The translations under genes and the position numbers were made by a program. 64,000 nucleotides of DNA, taken from assembly GCA_002686945.1 (NCBI GenBank), contig NYYZ01000002.1:12010-76009 (forward strand), written 5' to 3'. This document shows, piece after piece, positions 1 through 8,047 of this stretch (positions are counted from its first letter, which is position 1; each line of letters opens with the position of its first letter). Source of the stretch: Planctomycetota bacterium. GTDB lineage: Bacteria; Planctomycetota; UBA1135; GCA-002686595. The notes beneath the pieces are model-generated. The model searched no databases. It was not told where the DNA came from and saw only the letters and a list, made by a program, of their open reading frames with translations.

Positions 1-225
1 CTGGTGCGCTTGAAAGCAGATCCGGAGCAGCCCGGGGTAACCCGCATTTCCTGGGATTCAGGCCTTGGGGACGCAACGCGGATTTTGGACTTTGATGCCA
101 AGGGGCGGCTTCTGGGCATGACGAAGCTGGCAGTTTCCAAGCGGGTGGCGCCCCTGGAGATGGTGGCCCTGGAAGGGGAGGCAGCCAGTCAGGTGTTGAA
201 GCGGATCTTCTCGAACGAGCGCTAG
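1..225 (+). CDS. C-terminal end of an unidentified protein (5' truncated)
   Basis: The reading frame is open from the first base of the window and stops at a TAG at 223-225, giving 74 residues of a protein whose start lies outside. I do not recognise the family. The visible part alternates short beta-strand-like stretches with charged residues (ISWDSG, RILDFDAKGRLLGM), ends in a short amphipathic helix (VLKRIFSNER), and has no signal, membrane segment or cysteine. It converges on the metallo-beta-lactamase gene, with 15 bases between the two stop codons. Coding status is inferred from the open frame and codon use like that of neighbouring genes. Confidence 0.55.
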   Translation: MVRLKADPEQPGVTRISWDSGLGDATRILDFDAKGRLLGMTKLAVSKRVAPLEMVALEGEAASQVLKRIFSNER

Positions 226-240
226 CGAGGTCAGCCCACG

Positions 241-1302
241 CTAGTCAAGAGGCCTGCCGTCCAGGGTCAGGCATTGGCCCTGGATTGCGAGGCCGATGCC
301 GGCACTCTGCACCTGTGCCTGTTCTGGCGCACCGGGATCGTGCAGGGGATTGGTGTGATTCAGGTGGATCAGACGCACCTTGGCTCGCTCGCTTGGGGCC
401 ACGGCTTCGAGCTCCTGCAATGTTTCCACCACAAAGGGGTGGGGCACAGCGCTCATGGGACGGCCGGGGAGTTCTCCATCGCCGTAAAAGGTTGCATCCA
501 GAAAGGCGAGTTCCACCTGGGCGAGTTCTTCCTTCAAGTCGCGCTCCCAGCGGCTCCACTTGTCGATGTCCGGAAGATACAGCAGAGAACCATTCTGTCC
601 TTGGATGCGAATGCCCACCGTGTCGGTGAATTCGCCTCGATGGGGGACCTGGATCAGTTCGGCTTTCAGACGCTCGTTGAGTTGAATGACCTTTCCAGGT
701 TGGAGTTCTTCGATGACGATGTGGTTGGCATCCACGAGCAGGCTCCAGGGGGCTTCTTCGCGCAGGAACCTGGCCACGGACGGGGTGCAGATCACCCGTT
801 GCGATTCCGCCCCGTAACTCTCTCGCCCCAGGTGCAGCAGTCCCAGAATGTGTCCCATGTGGGCGTGGGTCAGAAAGATCCCATCAAAGAGGGGTGGTCG
901 ACCAGGCCCTGGGCTGCGGGGCGCGGCGCGGTCCGCCAGTTGTACTTGTCTCGGCAAGTCTGGTCCTGCATCCAGGAGCCAACGCTGACCGCTGCCTGGA
1001 TCCGCCACCATCAGACTGGTGACCATGCGGGCAGCGGCTCGATCTTGTCGCACACGCTGGCAGCAGGGCTTGGAGCATGCAATCTGCGGTAGGCCACCGT
1101 CCTGGGCGGTGCCCAGCACCATTACGAAAGGCTCACTGGTCTCGGAAAGGGGCGAATTGCTCTGGTCCGTACAACTGAACAGGGTCAGGCCAAGAAGAGT
1201 CAGCGCCGTCCGGCTTGGAAGAGCCTGGGCCCAATCCCTCTTGGGTCCAGGGATTGGCCTCTGGGCTTGGAAGGCAGATCGTTCTGCAAGGGGATCCATC
1301 AT
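241..1302 (-). CDS. Metallo-beta-lactamase-fold lipoprotein, PqqB-like
   Basis: Predicted exported hydrolase of the metallo-beta-lactamase fold, closest by motif to PqqB-type proteins. From the ATG at 1302 the protein has 353 residues. Residues 30-44 form a lipoprotein signal ending LFSC (Cys44). Residues 64-81 hold the PqqB-like [11 protein letters not shown] followed by three cysteines. The metal motif at 145-151 is THAHMGH, so the usual Asp of HxHxDH is Gly. Later metal-ligand candidates are LDATF and HLNHTN. The open frame continues to 1521, but the upstream part would overlap xylA and reads like antisense, so the paired ATGs at 1302/1299 are preferred. It is divergent from xylA, with starts 61 bases apart. 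The substrate is unknown. The three cysteines resemble PqqB's zinc site, but no pqq genes are visible here. Confidence 0.8.
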   Translation of the reverse strand: MMDPLAERSAFQAQRPIPGPKRDWAQALPSRTALTLLGLTLFSCTDQSNSPLSETSEPFVMVLGTAQDGGLPQIACSKPCCQRVRQDRAAARMVTSLMVADPGSGQRWLLDAGPDLPRQVQLADRAAPRSPGPGRPPLFDGIFLTHAHMGHILGLLHLGRESYGAESQRVICTPSVARFLREEAPWSLLVDANHIVIEELQPGKVIQLNERLKAELIQVPHRGEFTDTVGIRIQGQNGSLLYLPDIDKWSRWERDLKEELAQVELAFLDATFYGDGELPGRPMSAVPHPFVVETLQELEAVAPSERAKVRLIHLNHTNPLHDPGAPEQAQVQSAGIGLAIQGQCLTLDGRPLD

Positions 1303-1318
1303 CAATTCACCGGGCGCC

Positions 1319-1324
1319 ATCATA
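1319..1324 (-). promoter_or_regulatory. Candidate -10 box for the metallo-beta-lactamase gene
   Basis: TATGAT lies 16 bases upstream of the ATG at 1302. No convincing -35 is visible. The box lies in the short divergent space shared with xylA. Confidence 0.35.
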
Positions 1325-1350
1325 AGAGTGCATGATGGCAGCCTGCCCCT

Positions 1351-1355
1351 GGAGG
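1351..1355 (+). promoter_or_regulatory. Shine-Dalgarno site that sets the xylA TTG start
   Basis: GGAGG is followed 8 bases later by a TTG at 1364. This start gives an N-terminus matching Streptomyces-type xylose isomerases ([12 protein letters not shown] close to residue 8), whereas upstream in-frame GTGs have no ribosome site. Confidence 0.7.
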
Positions 1356-1363
1356 TGCACACT

Positions 1364-2542
1364 TTGGATTCCTTCACACCGACCCCTGCTGACCGCTTCA
1401 CCTTTGGCCTCTGGACCGTGGGCAACCCCGGTCGAGACCCTTTTGGCCCCTCTGTACGAGCCACCCAGAATCCCAACCGCATCGTGGCCAAGTTGGCCGA
1501 GTGCGGTGCATATGGGGTCAATCTGCACGATGAGGACCTGATCCCCTTCGGCTCCAGCGCTCAGGAGCGGGACCGCATCGTGGGAGAGTTCAAGGCGGCG
1601 CTTGAGGACAATGGCCTCAAGGTGCCCATGGCCACCACCAACCTTTTCAGCCAGCCGATCTTCAAGGACGGTGCGTTCACATCGAATGATCCCCGCGTGC
1701 GCGCTTTCGCCCTGCAGAAGACCATGCGCGCGATTGATCTGGGCGTTGAGCTGGGTGCTGGGATCTATGTGTTCTGGGGCGGGCGTGAGGGCACCGAGAG
1801 CGATGCCTGCCGCAGTCCGATCGAGGCCACCAAACGCTTTCGGGGAGCGATCGATTTTCTGTGTGGCTATGTGCGCGATCAGGGCTATGACCTGCGTTTT
1901 GCCCTTGAAGCCAAGCCCAATGAGCCGCGCGGAGACATCTATCTGGCAACCACCGGTCACATGTTGCACTTCATCTCGACCTTGGATGAGCCCGAGCGCG
2001 TGGGGGTCAATCCAGAGGTTGCCCACGAGACCATGGCGGGACTCTCCTTTGTGCACAACATCGCCCAGGCGATGGAAGCGGAAAAACTCTTCCACATTGA
2101 TTTGAACGGTCAGCGTATCGGGCGCTATGACCAGGACCTGCGCTTTGGGTCTGAGGACTTGAAGCAGGCCTTCTTGACGGTTCGTCTGCTGGAGGGGGGT
2201 GTGGGAAATGCTCCCTATGAAGGGCCTCTGCATTTTGATGCCCATGCCTATCGCACAGAAGACGACGATGGGGTCTGGGAATTCGCCGTGGGATGCATGC
2301 GCACCTACAAGATCCTGAAGAGCCGCGCGGCGGCTTTTGACGCGGACCCCGATGTGCAGGAGATCATTCAGGCGCGCCGGGATGCGAGCCTCGACCCCCT
2401 CTTGGATGGGGGCTACAGCACCGAAGCTGCTGCGGCGATCTCGGCGGCGACGGTTGATGTCGAGGCCGTAGCACAAGAGGGCCTGGGCTACGAGCGCCTG
2501 GATCAATTGCTGGTGGAACACCTGATGGGTGTGCGGAGCTGA
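1364..2542 (+). CDS. xylA: Xylose isomerase
   Basis: Interconverts D-xylose and D-xylulose (and D-glucose and D-fructose) with two divalent metals, in the cytoplasm. The 392 residues match the short actinobacterial class I type (about 388 aa) rather than the longer E. coli type. Visible landmarks are [11 protein letters not shown] at 10-20, the catalytic-histidine motif [10 protein letters not shown] (His55), the metal-site segment [12 protein letters not shown], the HETMAG-like [15 protein letters not shown] with the metal-binding Asp, and LHFDAHAYR. The start is TTG, chosen from the GGAGG site and the family N-terminus. The stop lies 3 bases before xylB, so the two form one xylose-catabolic operon. 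No xylose transporter or XylR-type regulator is seen nearby. Confidence 0.96.
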   Translation: MDSFTPTPADRFTFGLWTVGNPGRDPFGPSVRATQNPNRIVAKLAECGAYGVNLHDEDLIPFGSSAQERDRIVGEFKAALEDNGLKVPMATTNLFSQPIFKDGAFTSNDPRVRAFALQKTMRAIDLGVELGAGIYVFWGGREGTESDACRSPIEATKRFRGAIDFLCGYVRDQGYDLRFALEAKPNEPRGDIYLATTGHMLHFISTLDEPERVGVNPEVAHETMAGLSFVHNIAQAMEAEKLFHIDLNGQRIGRYDQDLRFGSEDLKQAFLTVRLLEGGVGNAPYEGPLHFDAHAYRTEDDDGVWEFAVGCMRTYKILKSRAAAFDADPDVQEIIQARRDASLDPLLDGGYSTEAAAAISAATVDVEAVAQEGLGYERLDQLLVEHLMGVRS

Positions 2543-2545
2543 GGC

Positions 2546-4024
2546 TTGGGAACAGGCTTGGGTCTTGTGCTGGGGCTCGATGTGGGCACCCAGTCCACCA
2601 AGGGGCTTTTGATCGATGCCAACCAGGGTCTGGTGGTGGCACGTTCATCCAAGGCCTATGGTTTGATTGAAGGGCTCGCTCCCGGAGCCGCCGAGCAGGA
2701 TCCGGGTATCTGGGAACAGGCGGTGGTGGATGTGCTGAAGCCCTTGATTGTCAAGGCTGCCGAACTCAAGCGGCCAATCGAGGCACTGGGTGTTTCGGGC
2801 CAGCAGCACGGCTGTGTGTTGTTGGACTCAGACGGGCAATCCGTGCGTCCCGCCAAACTCTGGTGCGACACACAGACTGCGAGCGAGGCCGCTGAGTTGT
2901 CTCAAGCCCTGGGCCGACCGATTCCAACAGGCTATACCGCATCCAAGATCCTGTGGGTCGCGCGCCATGAGCCGGAGGCCTGGGAGCGCACAACCCAGGT
3001 GCTTCTGCCCCACGATTTTCTCAACCTGCGGCTGACGGGGGAGGCCAGCATGGAGGCGGGAGATGCCTCGGGTACTGGCTGGTTCGATCCCCGTGAGCGT
3101 GCCTTTGATGTGCAAGCCATGAATGCTATCGATCCGGATCTGTCAGCCAAGTTGCCTGGTCTGACTGCTGCGGGTGAACCGGCGGGGGTGGTGAGCGAGG
3201 CTGGAGCCAGGCGTTTTGGTCTTGCAGCCGGAACGCTGGTTGCAAGCGGCGGCGGCGACAACATGATGAGCGCTATCGGGGCAGGGGCCAGCGCACCCGG
3301 AACCTCGGTGGTGAGCATGGGCACCTCGGGCACCGTGTTCACTTACGCGGACCAACCGGTCATCGATCCCGAGGGCCTGATTGCACCTTTCTGCGATTCC
3401 AGCGGGGGCTGGCTGCCTTTGCTTTGTGTCATGAACCTGACCGGAGTGAGTGAGGGGGTGGTGCGCCTGAGTGGGCGGGATCACGATGATCTGACCGCCG
3501 CCGCCGCCAAGGTAGCTCCCGGTTGCGAAGGACTTCTGTGGTTGCCGTTCCTGTCGGGCGAGCGTGTGCCGGATCTGCCTGGCGCAAGTGGAACTCTGCT
3601 CGGCATGCGCGATCAGCATCTGCAGGGGGACATGCTCTACCGCGCGGCATTGGAAGGTACGAGCCTGAACCTGGGCTGGGGCGTGGAACGTCTGAATCGC
3701 CTCGGCGTGGACACTTCCCGTGTGCACCTGGTTGGCGGGGCGGCAAGAAATCCCCTCTGGCGTCAGATCCTTGCGGCGGTGCTCGATGCCCAGGTTCACG
3801 TCCTGGCGGAGCCCGAAGCCGCCGCACTGGGAGCGGGTCTGCAGGCTGCATGGACTCTTGGACGCCAGGGAGCTGGAGTGGCCCCCAGCCTGCAGGAATT
3901 GAGCGCGCCCTTTCTTGGAGGTGACGCGTCCAGCGAGGAACCGGATCGGGAACTCGTGCAGCACTATGCTGAGCAGGCCGTGGACTATGCGGCGGCCCTG
4001 GACAAGTACTACGGCGTTGAATGA
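2546..4024 (+). CDS. xylB: Xylulokinase
   Basis: FGGY-family sugar kinase that phosphorylates D-xylulose to xylulose 5-phosphate, which feeds the pentose phosphate pathway. The 492 residues have the N-terminal actin-like motif LGLDVGTQSTKG, the central substrate motif ALGVSGQQHG and the phosphate/adenosine motifs GGGDNMMSAIGAG, VVSMGTSGTVF and HLVGGAARNPLWRQ. The length is normal. The start is a TTG at 2546 with GGAG seven bases upstream inside the end of xylA, so translation is probably coupled. Both genes of the operon use TTG starts. The rpe gene at 25438 could handle the pentose phosphate downstream. Confidence 0.96.
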   Translation: MGTGLGLVLGLDVGTQSTKGLLIDANQGLVVARSSKAYGLIEGLAPGAAEQDPGIWEQAVVDVLKPLIVKAAELKRPIEALGVSGQQHGCVLLDSDGQSVRPAKLWCDTQTASEAAELSQALGRPIPTGYTASKILWVARHEPEAWERTTQVLLPHDFLNLRLTGEASMEAGDASGTGWFDPRERAFDVQAMNAIDPDLSAKLPGLTAAGEPAGVVSEAGARRFGLAAGTLVASGGGDNMMSAIGAGASAPGTSVVSMGTSGTVFTYADQPVIDPEGLIAPFCDSSGGWLPLLCVMNLTGVSEGVVRLSGRDHDDLTAAAAKVAPGCEGLLWLPFLSGERVPDLPGASGTLLGMRDQHLQGDMLYRAALEGTSLNLGWGVERLNRLGVDTSRVHLVGGAARNPLWRQILAAVLDAQVHVLAEPEAAALGAGLQAAWTLGRQGAGVAPSLQELSAPFLGGDASSEEPDRELVQHYAEQAVDYAAALDKYYGVE

Positions 4025-4028
4025 GTGT

Positions 4029-5030
4029 CTAGCTGCGCCGTTGCTGCAAGCGACGGCGGCGACGGTGAAGTCCGAGGGCAATCAGGCCCATCAAGACCGC
4101 GAACCAAAGGGTCACCAGGCGGGTGACCAGCGTAGCTGATGCGGCTCCCGCGCGCGCCATGGCTTCGGCGCCTCCATGGGAGGTCAAGAGACGTTCCAGC
4201 TGGCCGGTGTAGAGCCCTTCAGTCACCCCCAGTCCACCGGGGGCGAAGAGCGCCAGAGCTCCTACGATCAGGGACAAACTGAACGCCGCCATGACCTGGG
4301 AAAAGGCCAGCTCCGGCAGACCAAGCGAAACTGCGATGCTCCAGGCCGCAAGGCACTCAAGACCCCAGGCGCCCACCCCCAGGATCACAGCAAGGGTCAA
4401 GAGGCGCGGTGACAGGAGCTGTCGTGAACTGGCCAGAGCGTTTTCTGCTTTGGGGGCGAGGCGCGCGATGGGGCCCACGTTCCGGAGCAGTCGAAGTCCG
4501 AGCCGGGTCAGGGGGGGGCAGCCGATCAGGCCCAGCAAGCCCATGCAGCCCAGCAGGGTGACCCACAGAATCCAGGTGTGCTCCGCGTGTTGTGAGAGGT
4601 TTGCGATAGCGACCAGTACCAGCAGGCTCAGGAGATCTGTCAGACGCTCCGCCAGCACGATGGGGGCGGTGTGGGAAACCGGGGCTCCGGTTTCCTCCTT
4701 CAGCAAGACGCACTTGAAGGCCTCTCCCAGCTTGCCTGGTGAAACAGTCAGGGCCAGGCCGGACAGAAAGATCAAGACGCTCGGTCCGCGGGCAAGCTCA
4801 ACGCCCACGCACTTGCGATAAAGCTCCCAACGCGCAAAGCGCAAGATGTAGCCCAAGAGCACAAGTCCCAGGGCAGCGAAGAGGCGCGTCGGCTGGAGGC
4901 GTTTGAGGGATTCCTGGACTCCCTCCGTGTCCGCCCAGGCGACCATTCCCGCGTAGATCAAGAGTGCCACCACGCAGCTGACAACCAGGCCGCGCGTCAG
5001 GCGTGGATTGCCCTGCTGCTGTTCTTCCAT
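4029..5030 (-). CDS. Lysylphosphatidylglycerol synthase TM-region / UPF0104-type membrane protein
   Basis: A 333-residue inner-membrane protein with about eight hydrophobic segments and no soluble catalytic domain. It fits the family that holds the transmembrane (flippase) part of MprF and related glycosyltransferase-associated proteins. Family-like features are LRFARWELYRKC around residue 65, SPGKLGEAFKCVLLKEETG around 97-115 and LAERLTDLLSLLVL. The C-terminus is a basic tail of arginines. The precise lipid substrate cannot be told from sequence. The ATG at 5030 is 4 bases after the stop of the NhaC gene, so the two are co-transcribed. It converges on xylB with 4 bases between stop codons. 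Confidence 0.82.
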   Translation of the reverse strand: MEEQQQGNPRLTRGLVVSCVVALLIYAGMVAWADTEGVQESLKRLQPTRLFAALGLVLLGYILRFARWELYRKCVGVELARGPSVLIFLSGLALTVSPGKLGEAFKCVLLKEETGAPVSHTAPIVLAERLTDLLSLLVLVAIANLSQHAEHTWILWVTLLGCMGLLGLIGCPPLTRLGLRLLRNVGPIARLAPKAENALASSRQLLSPRLLTLAVILGVGAWGLECLAAWSIAVSLGLPELAFSQVMAAFSLSLIVGALALFAPGGLGVTEGLYTGQLERLLTSHGGAEAMARAGAASATLVTRLVTLWFAVLMGLIALGLHRRRRRLQQRRS

Positions 5031-5034
5031 GACC

Positions 5035-7167
5035 CTAGGCGCCCTTTGGATCTGCGCGTCGGCCGAGTAGGAAAACCAATCCAGTCAAGACCACCATGGA
5101 AATCCCCAGGCTGGCCCAGGGCAGCCAGGACCAACCCCGGTGCAAGAGCAGCGCGCAAGGCAGATAGCCCATCAGCATGCTGCTCAGCATGATCAGGATC
5201 GCATAGGGTGCCTGTGTGCGTACATGGTCTACATGATCGCTGGCGCTGGCAATGGAACTCATCACCGTGGTGTCGCTTATGGGGGAACAGTGGTCGCCGA
5301 AGATCGCTCCTTCCAGGACAGCTCCGATGGAGAGCACCACCAGTCCCTGTCCAAGAATAGTGGGATCGACTCCCAGGGGGGCGCCGAGGGAACCGAGCTG
5401 ATAGGCCAGGCCGACCACCAATGGCAGCAGTATGGTCATGGTGCTCCAGGAGGAACCAGTGCTGAATGCCACCATTGCGGAGAGCAGGAAGAGGGTCGCG
5501 GGCAGGACCACATAGGGCAGGCTGTCGGAGAGGGTCAGGGAAAGCCAGGCGGCCGTACCCAGATCTCCGCAGACCGCGCCGACCATCCAGGCCAGGTACA
5601 GAATTGCCAGGGCCACTCCCATTGCGCGCAGGCTCTTCCAGGCGGCATCGAGGGCCGAGGGCAGTTCCAGACCTCGCGACACGCCCATGCCCAAAGCCAG
5701 CAGCAAGCCAATCAGGGAGCCCCACATCAGGGGCTCCGATCCGCTGCCGTCGTAAAGGACCTGGGTCACTCCTTCGATGGTGAAGAAAGCGCTGCCCATG
5801 CTGAAGGCGCCGCCCGTGTTCAGGATCAAGCCGATGGTGGCGATGACGAAAGCCAAGAGAGGCACCATGGCCACCACGGCGGCAGGGCGGACTCCTGGTG
5901 CTGGTTTCAGTTCCGTGGCGGAACTGCTCACCAGAGGTACGGCACCTTCACGCAGGACCTGACCGGACCTGGCTCTTCGTTCCGCCTTCAGCATGGGGCC
6001 AAAGTCCCGGCCCGTGCAAACCACCATGCCGACAAAAAAGATCGTCAACAGGCAGTAGAACCGATAGGGCAGAGATTGCAAAAAGATGCCATAGCCATCG
6101 CTGGTGCTGAGTCCCGCATCTGGCAGCTGAGCGCTGAAGGTGCTGACCTCAAAGGCGATCCAGGTGCTGAAGATGCTGACCCCTGCTACCGGGGCTGCGG
6201 TGGAATCAACGATCCAGGCGAGCTTTTCCCGAGCCACCTTGAAGCGGTCCGTGAGAGGGCGCATGGTGGAACCGACCAGAATCGTATTGGCATAGTCATC
6301 GAAGAAAATCGCCAGGCCCATGAACCATGTTGCCATCTGGGTGCGGCGTGCACTCGAAGCCAGCCGCGCGATTGAACGCATCAGACCGTGGATGCCTCCG
6401 GCACGGGTGATGACACCCACCATGGCCAGCATGAAGATCACGAAGAGGATGATCTCGTAGCGCGCCTTGTCGACGACTTCGTTGTAGAAGTAGTGGCTGA
6501 ACACATCGGGCAGGGCCTGTAGGGCGGCGGCTGCGAATTCAAGACCGGTGGCTGACCTGACCAGGAAAGCGCCCACCAAGATGCCGGCGAAAAGGGCGAT
6601 CACCGGCTTGCGCAGCAGGATCGCCAGGGCGATGGCCACCAGGGGCGGGAGAAGGGAACTGCGACCCGGGGCCTGGTAGGTCCTGCTGGCAACGAGTTCC
6701 GTGCCCGTGGGTTCCAGCACGGTCAGGGTCACCTTTCGCGATTCCGCGTTGATGGTCCAGTCCAGGCCTCCTGCGGCTGGAGTGTCGGCGCCCTCGAGGA
6801 TCAGTTCCCGTTTTATTCCATCGGCGCCCAGGAGGCCTTGGGCCGCCGTGCGCAGAGCGCGCACGATGGAGGCGCGCGCTTGCCTGTTGAGGTTTTCTGG
6901 ACTGACCTCCTGGGCCTCGATGCTGGGAGAGGAATAGATCACTGCGCCCAGCAGAATGGTCAAGGGACCCGACTCGGAGTCTGTGCTCGCGAGCACGGTT
7001 TCCCCCAGGCTGCGCGCGGGCTCCTGAGCGTCCGGCGCTTGAGCCACCTGCTCCCCAAGCATCTTGCCCGCCTCGAAAGCAGTCAGGCGGTCGGCGGACG
7101 GGGAGGGCACCCAGAAGAGGGTGGCGATCAGGGCCCCGAACACCGCGAAGGGCAGAAAGCGGTTCAT
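5035..7167 (-). CDS. NhaC-family Na+/H+ antiporter with an N-terminal extracytoplasmic domain
   Basis: Predicted sodium/proton antiporter of 710 residues. Residues from about 175 onward are a typical NhaC/ion-transporter core with about 11-12 membrane segments and the family motifs FFDDYANTILVGSTMRPL, WIVDSTAAPVAGVSIFSTW, FSTGSSWSTM and GAIFGDHCSPISDTTV. Unusually, residues 1-21 form a signal-anchor-like helix followed by about 150 soluble residues with no family I recognise. Known NhaC proteins are about 450-550 residues, so the extra part is real added length rather than a wrong start. The ATG is preceded by TATCCT with an 8-base gap. It is the first gene of a two-gene unit with the flippase-like protein. 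Confidence 0.88.
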   Translation of the reverse strand: MNRFLPFAVFGALIATLFWVPSPSADRLTAFEAGKMLGEQVAQAPDAQEPARSLGETVLASTDSESGPLTILLGAVIYSSPSIEAQEVSPENLNRQARASIVRALRTAAQGLLGADGIKRELILEGADTPAAGGLDWTINAESRKVTLTVLEPTGTELVASRTYQAPGRSSLLPPLVAIALAILLRKPVIALFAGILVGAFLVRSATGLEFAAAALQALPDVFSHYFYNEVVDKARYEIILFVIFMLAMVGVITRAGGIHGLMRSIARLASSARRTQMATWFMGLAIFFDDYANTILVGSTMRPLTDRFKVAREKLAWIVDSTAAPVAGVSIFSTWIAFEVSTFSAQLPDAGLSTSDGYGIFLQSLPYRFYCLLTIFFVGMVVCTGRDFGPMLKAERRARSGQVLREGAVPLVSSSATELKPAPGVRPAAVVAMVPLLAFVIATIGLILNTGGAFSMGSAFFTIEGVTQVLYDGSGSEPLMWGSLIGLLLALGMGVSRGLELPSALDAAWKSLRAMGVALAILYLAWMVGAVCGDLGTAAWLSLTLSDSLPYVVLPATLFLLSAMVAFSTGSSWSTMTILLPLVVGLAYQLGSLGAPLGVDPTILGQGLVVLSIGAVLEGAIFGDHCSPISDTTVMSSIASASDHVDHVRTQAPYAILIMLSSMLMGYLPCALLLHRGWSWLPWASLGISMVVLTGLVFLLGRRADPKGA

Positions 7168-7175
7168 GGCTGGGC

Positions 7176-7181
7176 AGGATA
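7176..7181 (-). promoter_or_regulatory. -10 box of the NhaC gene, near-leaderless
   Basis: TATCCT ends 8 bases before the ATG at 7167. Transcription starting about 7 bases after the box would leave at most one or two untranslated bases. Confidence 0.5.
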
Positions 7182-7324
7182 GCGCTCGTGCGGCACTGAA
7201 TCATGTCCGAAACGGGTTCCCTTGGGGTCATGTGGACGCGAGTTCTTTGGAAAGGTGCCTTGCCACCTGCCTAGGCGTTGGATCTTGCTGGCATGGAGGC
7301 GATCTTCAGGGCAGACGCATGGAG

Positions 7325-7330
7325 TAGACT
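7325..7330 (+). promoter_or_regulatory. -10 box giving a leaderless mRNA
   Basis: TAGACT ends 7 bases before the ATG at 7338. It is the same hexamer as in front of the OsmC gene at 37268. It decides between the possible starts of the downstream gene. Confidence 0.6.
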
Positions 7331-7337
7331 GGGCCCT

Positions 7338-7919
7338 ATGGTCAGCCCCTGCTTTTTCGCCTTGATCATGGAAGATGCTCCTGCCCAGGGGGCCTCCCAG
7401 GGCCTGCTGCTCCTAGGACTCGGTCTCCTGGCGGGTATCTTGATTGCGATCGTTGTTCTCTTGGTGCGCCTTTCAGTTCTCGAGAAACGACTCGGCTCCC
7501 TGGACACTCTCGGTGCCATTGACGCCAAGCTCAAGGCCATGTCCGGGTCCCAGGCCAATCTGGAATTGCGCCGGTTGGAGCACCTTCTGGTGGACATCCG
7601 TGACGGCCAGAAGCGTGCGGACCAACGACTTGCTCAGGCCCTGGAAAACCGTGAGCGCGAGCCCGCTTCAGAATCTGACGTCCAGGCTGCGGGGCCTTCT
7701 CGTCTTGCGGAGCGCATCATCAATCGACTCTTGTCCCAGGGGTATGAGCGCATCGAAATCCTGACTCCCGCCAAGGAATTCGAGCAGATGGTCAACGGGG
7801 ACGGGGAAGTGCGTGTGGAAGCACGGCGCGGGGGCGCTGCCTACAAGGGCAGGGTCAAGGTGCAGGCAGGCTCGATCCTCGAAGTCCATCTGCGAGCGCC
7901 TTTCGCAATCTTCCCCTGA
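7338..7919 (+). CDS. Hypothetical single-pass membrane protein with coiled coil
   Basis: A 193-residue protein of unknown function. A hydrophobic helix spans residues 23-43 (LLLLGLGLLAGILIAIVVLL). A charged coiled-coil-like stretch follows to about 110, and residues 120-193 form a compact C-terminal region with RLAERIINRLLSQGYERIEI and a beta-rich end. The topology suggests an inner-membrane anchor with a cytoplasmic domain. I do not recognise the family. Starts at 7278, 7338 and 7368 are possible. 7338 is chosen because TAGACT stands exactly 7 bases upstream, as in several other genes here. It is divergent from NhaC and 128 bases before asnS. Confidence 0.65.
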   Translation: MVSPCFFALIMEDAPAQGASQGLLLLGLGLLAGILIAIVVLLVRLSVLEKRLGSLDTLGAIDAKLKAMSGSQANLELRRLEHLLVDIRDGQKRADQRLAQALENREREPASESDVQAAGPSRLAERIINRLLSQGYERIEILTPAKEFEQMVNGDGEVRVEARRGGAAYKGRVKVQAGSILEVHLRAPFAIFP

Positions 7920-7991
7920 GGCGAGATTCTCGGCTCCGGCGCAAGCTGTTCGCCTTGAAGATCCCTTGAGGTTCAGCGGGGTGCAACCTGC

Positions 7992-7997
7992 TATTCT
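7992..7997 (+). promoter_or_regulatory. Candidate -10 box for asnS
   Basis: TATTCT, about 50 bases before the asnS start. TTGAGG at 7966-7971 could be a -35 with a rather long 20-base spacer. The same TATTCT box precedes gap and leuS. Confidence 0.4.
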
Positions 7998-8047
7998 CAA
8001 GCGCGCATCCTGAACCCGCCGCCCCATCATTGAACAGCCATCATCCC

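Noticed and set aside
1307-2521. A 404-codon open frame antisense to xylA
   Set aside because: GC-rich codon bias makes long antisense frames common here. The xylA product is clearly conserved and the antisense sequence shows no family pattern.
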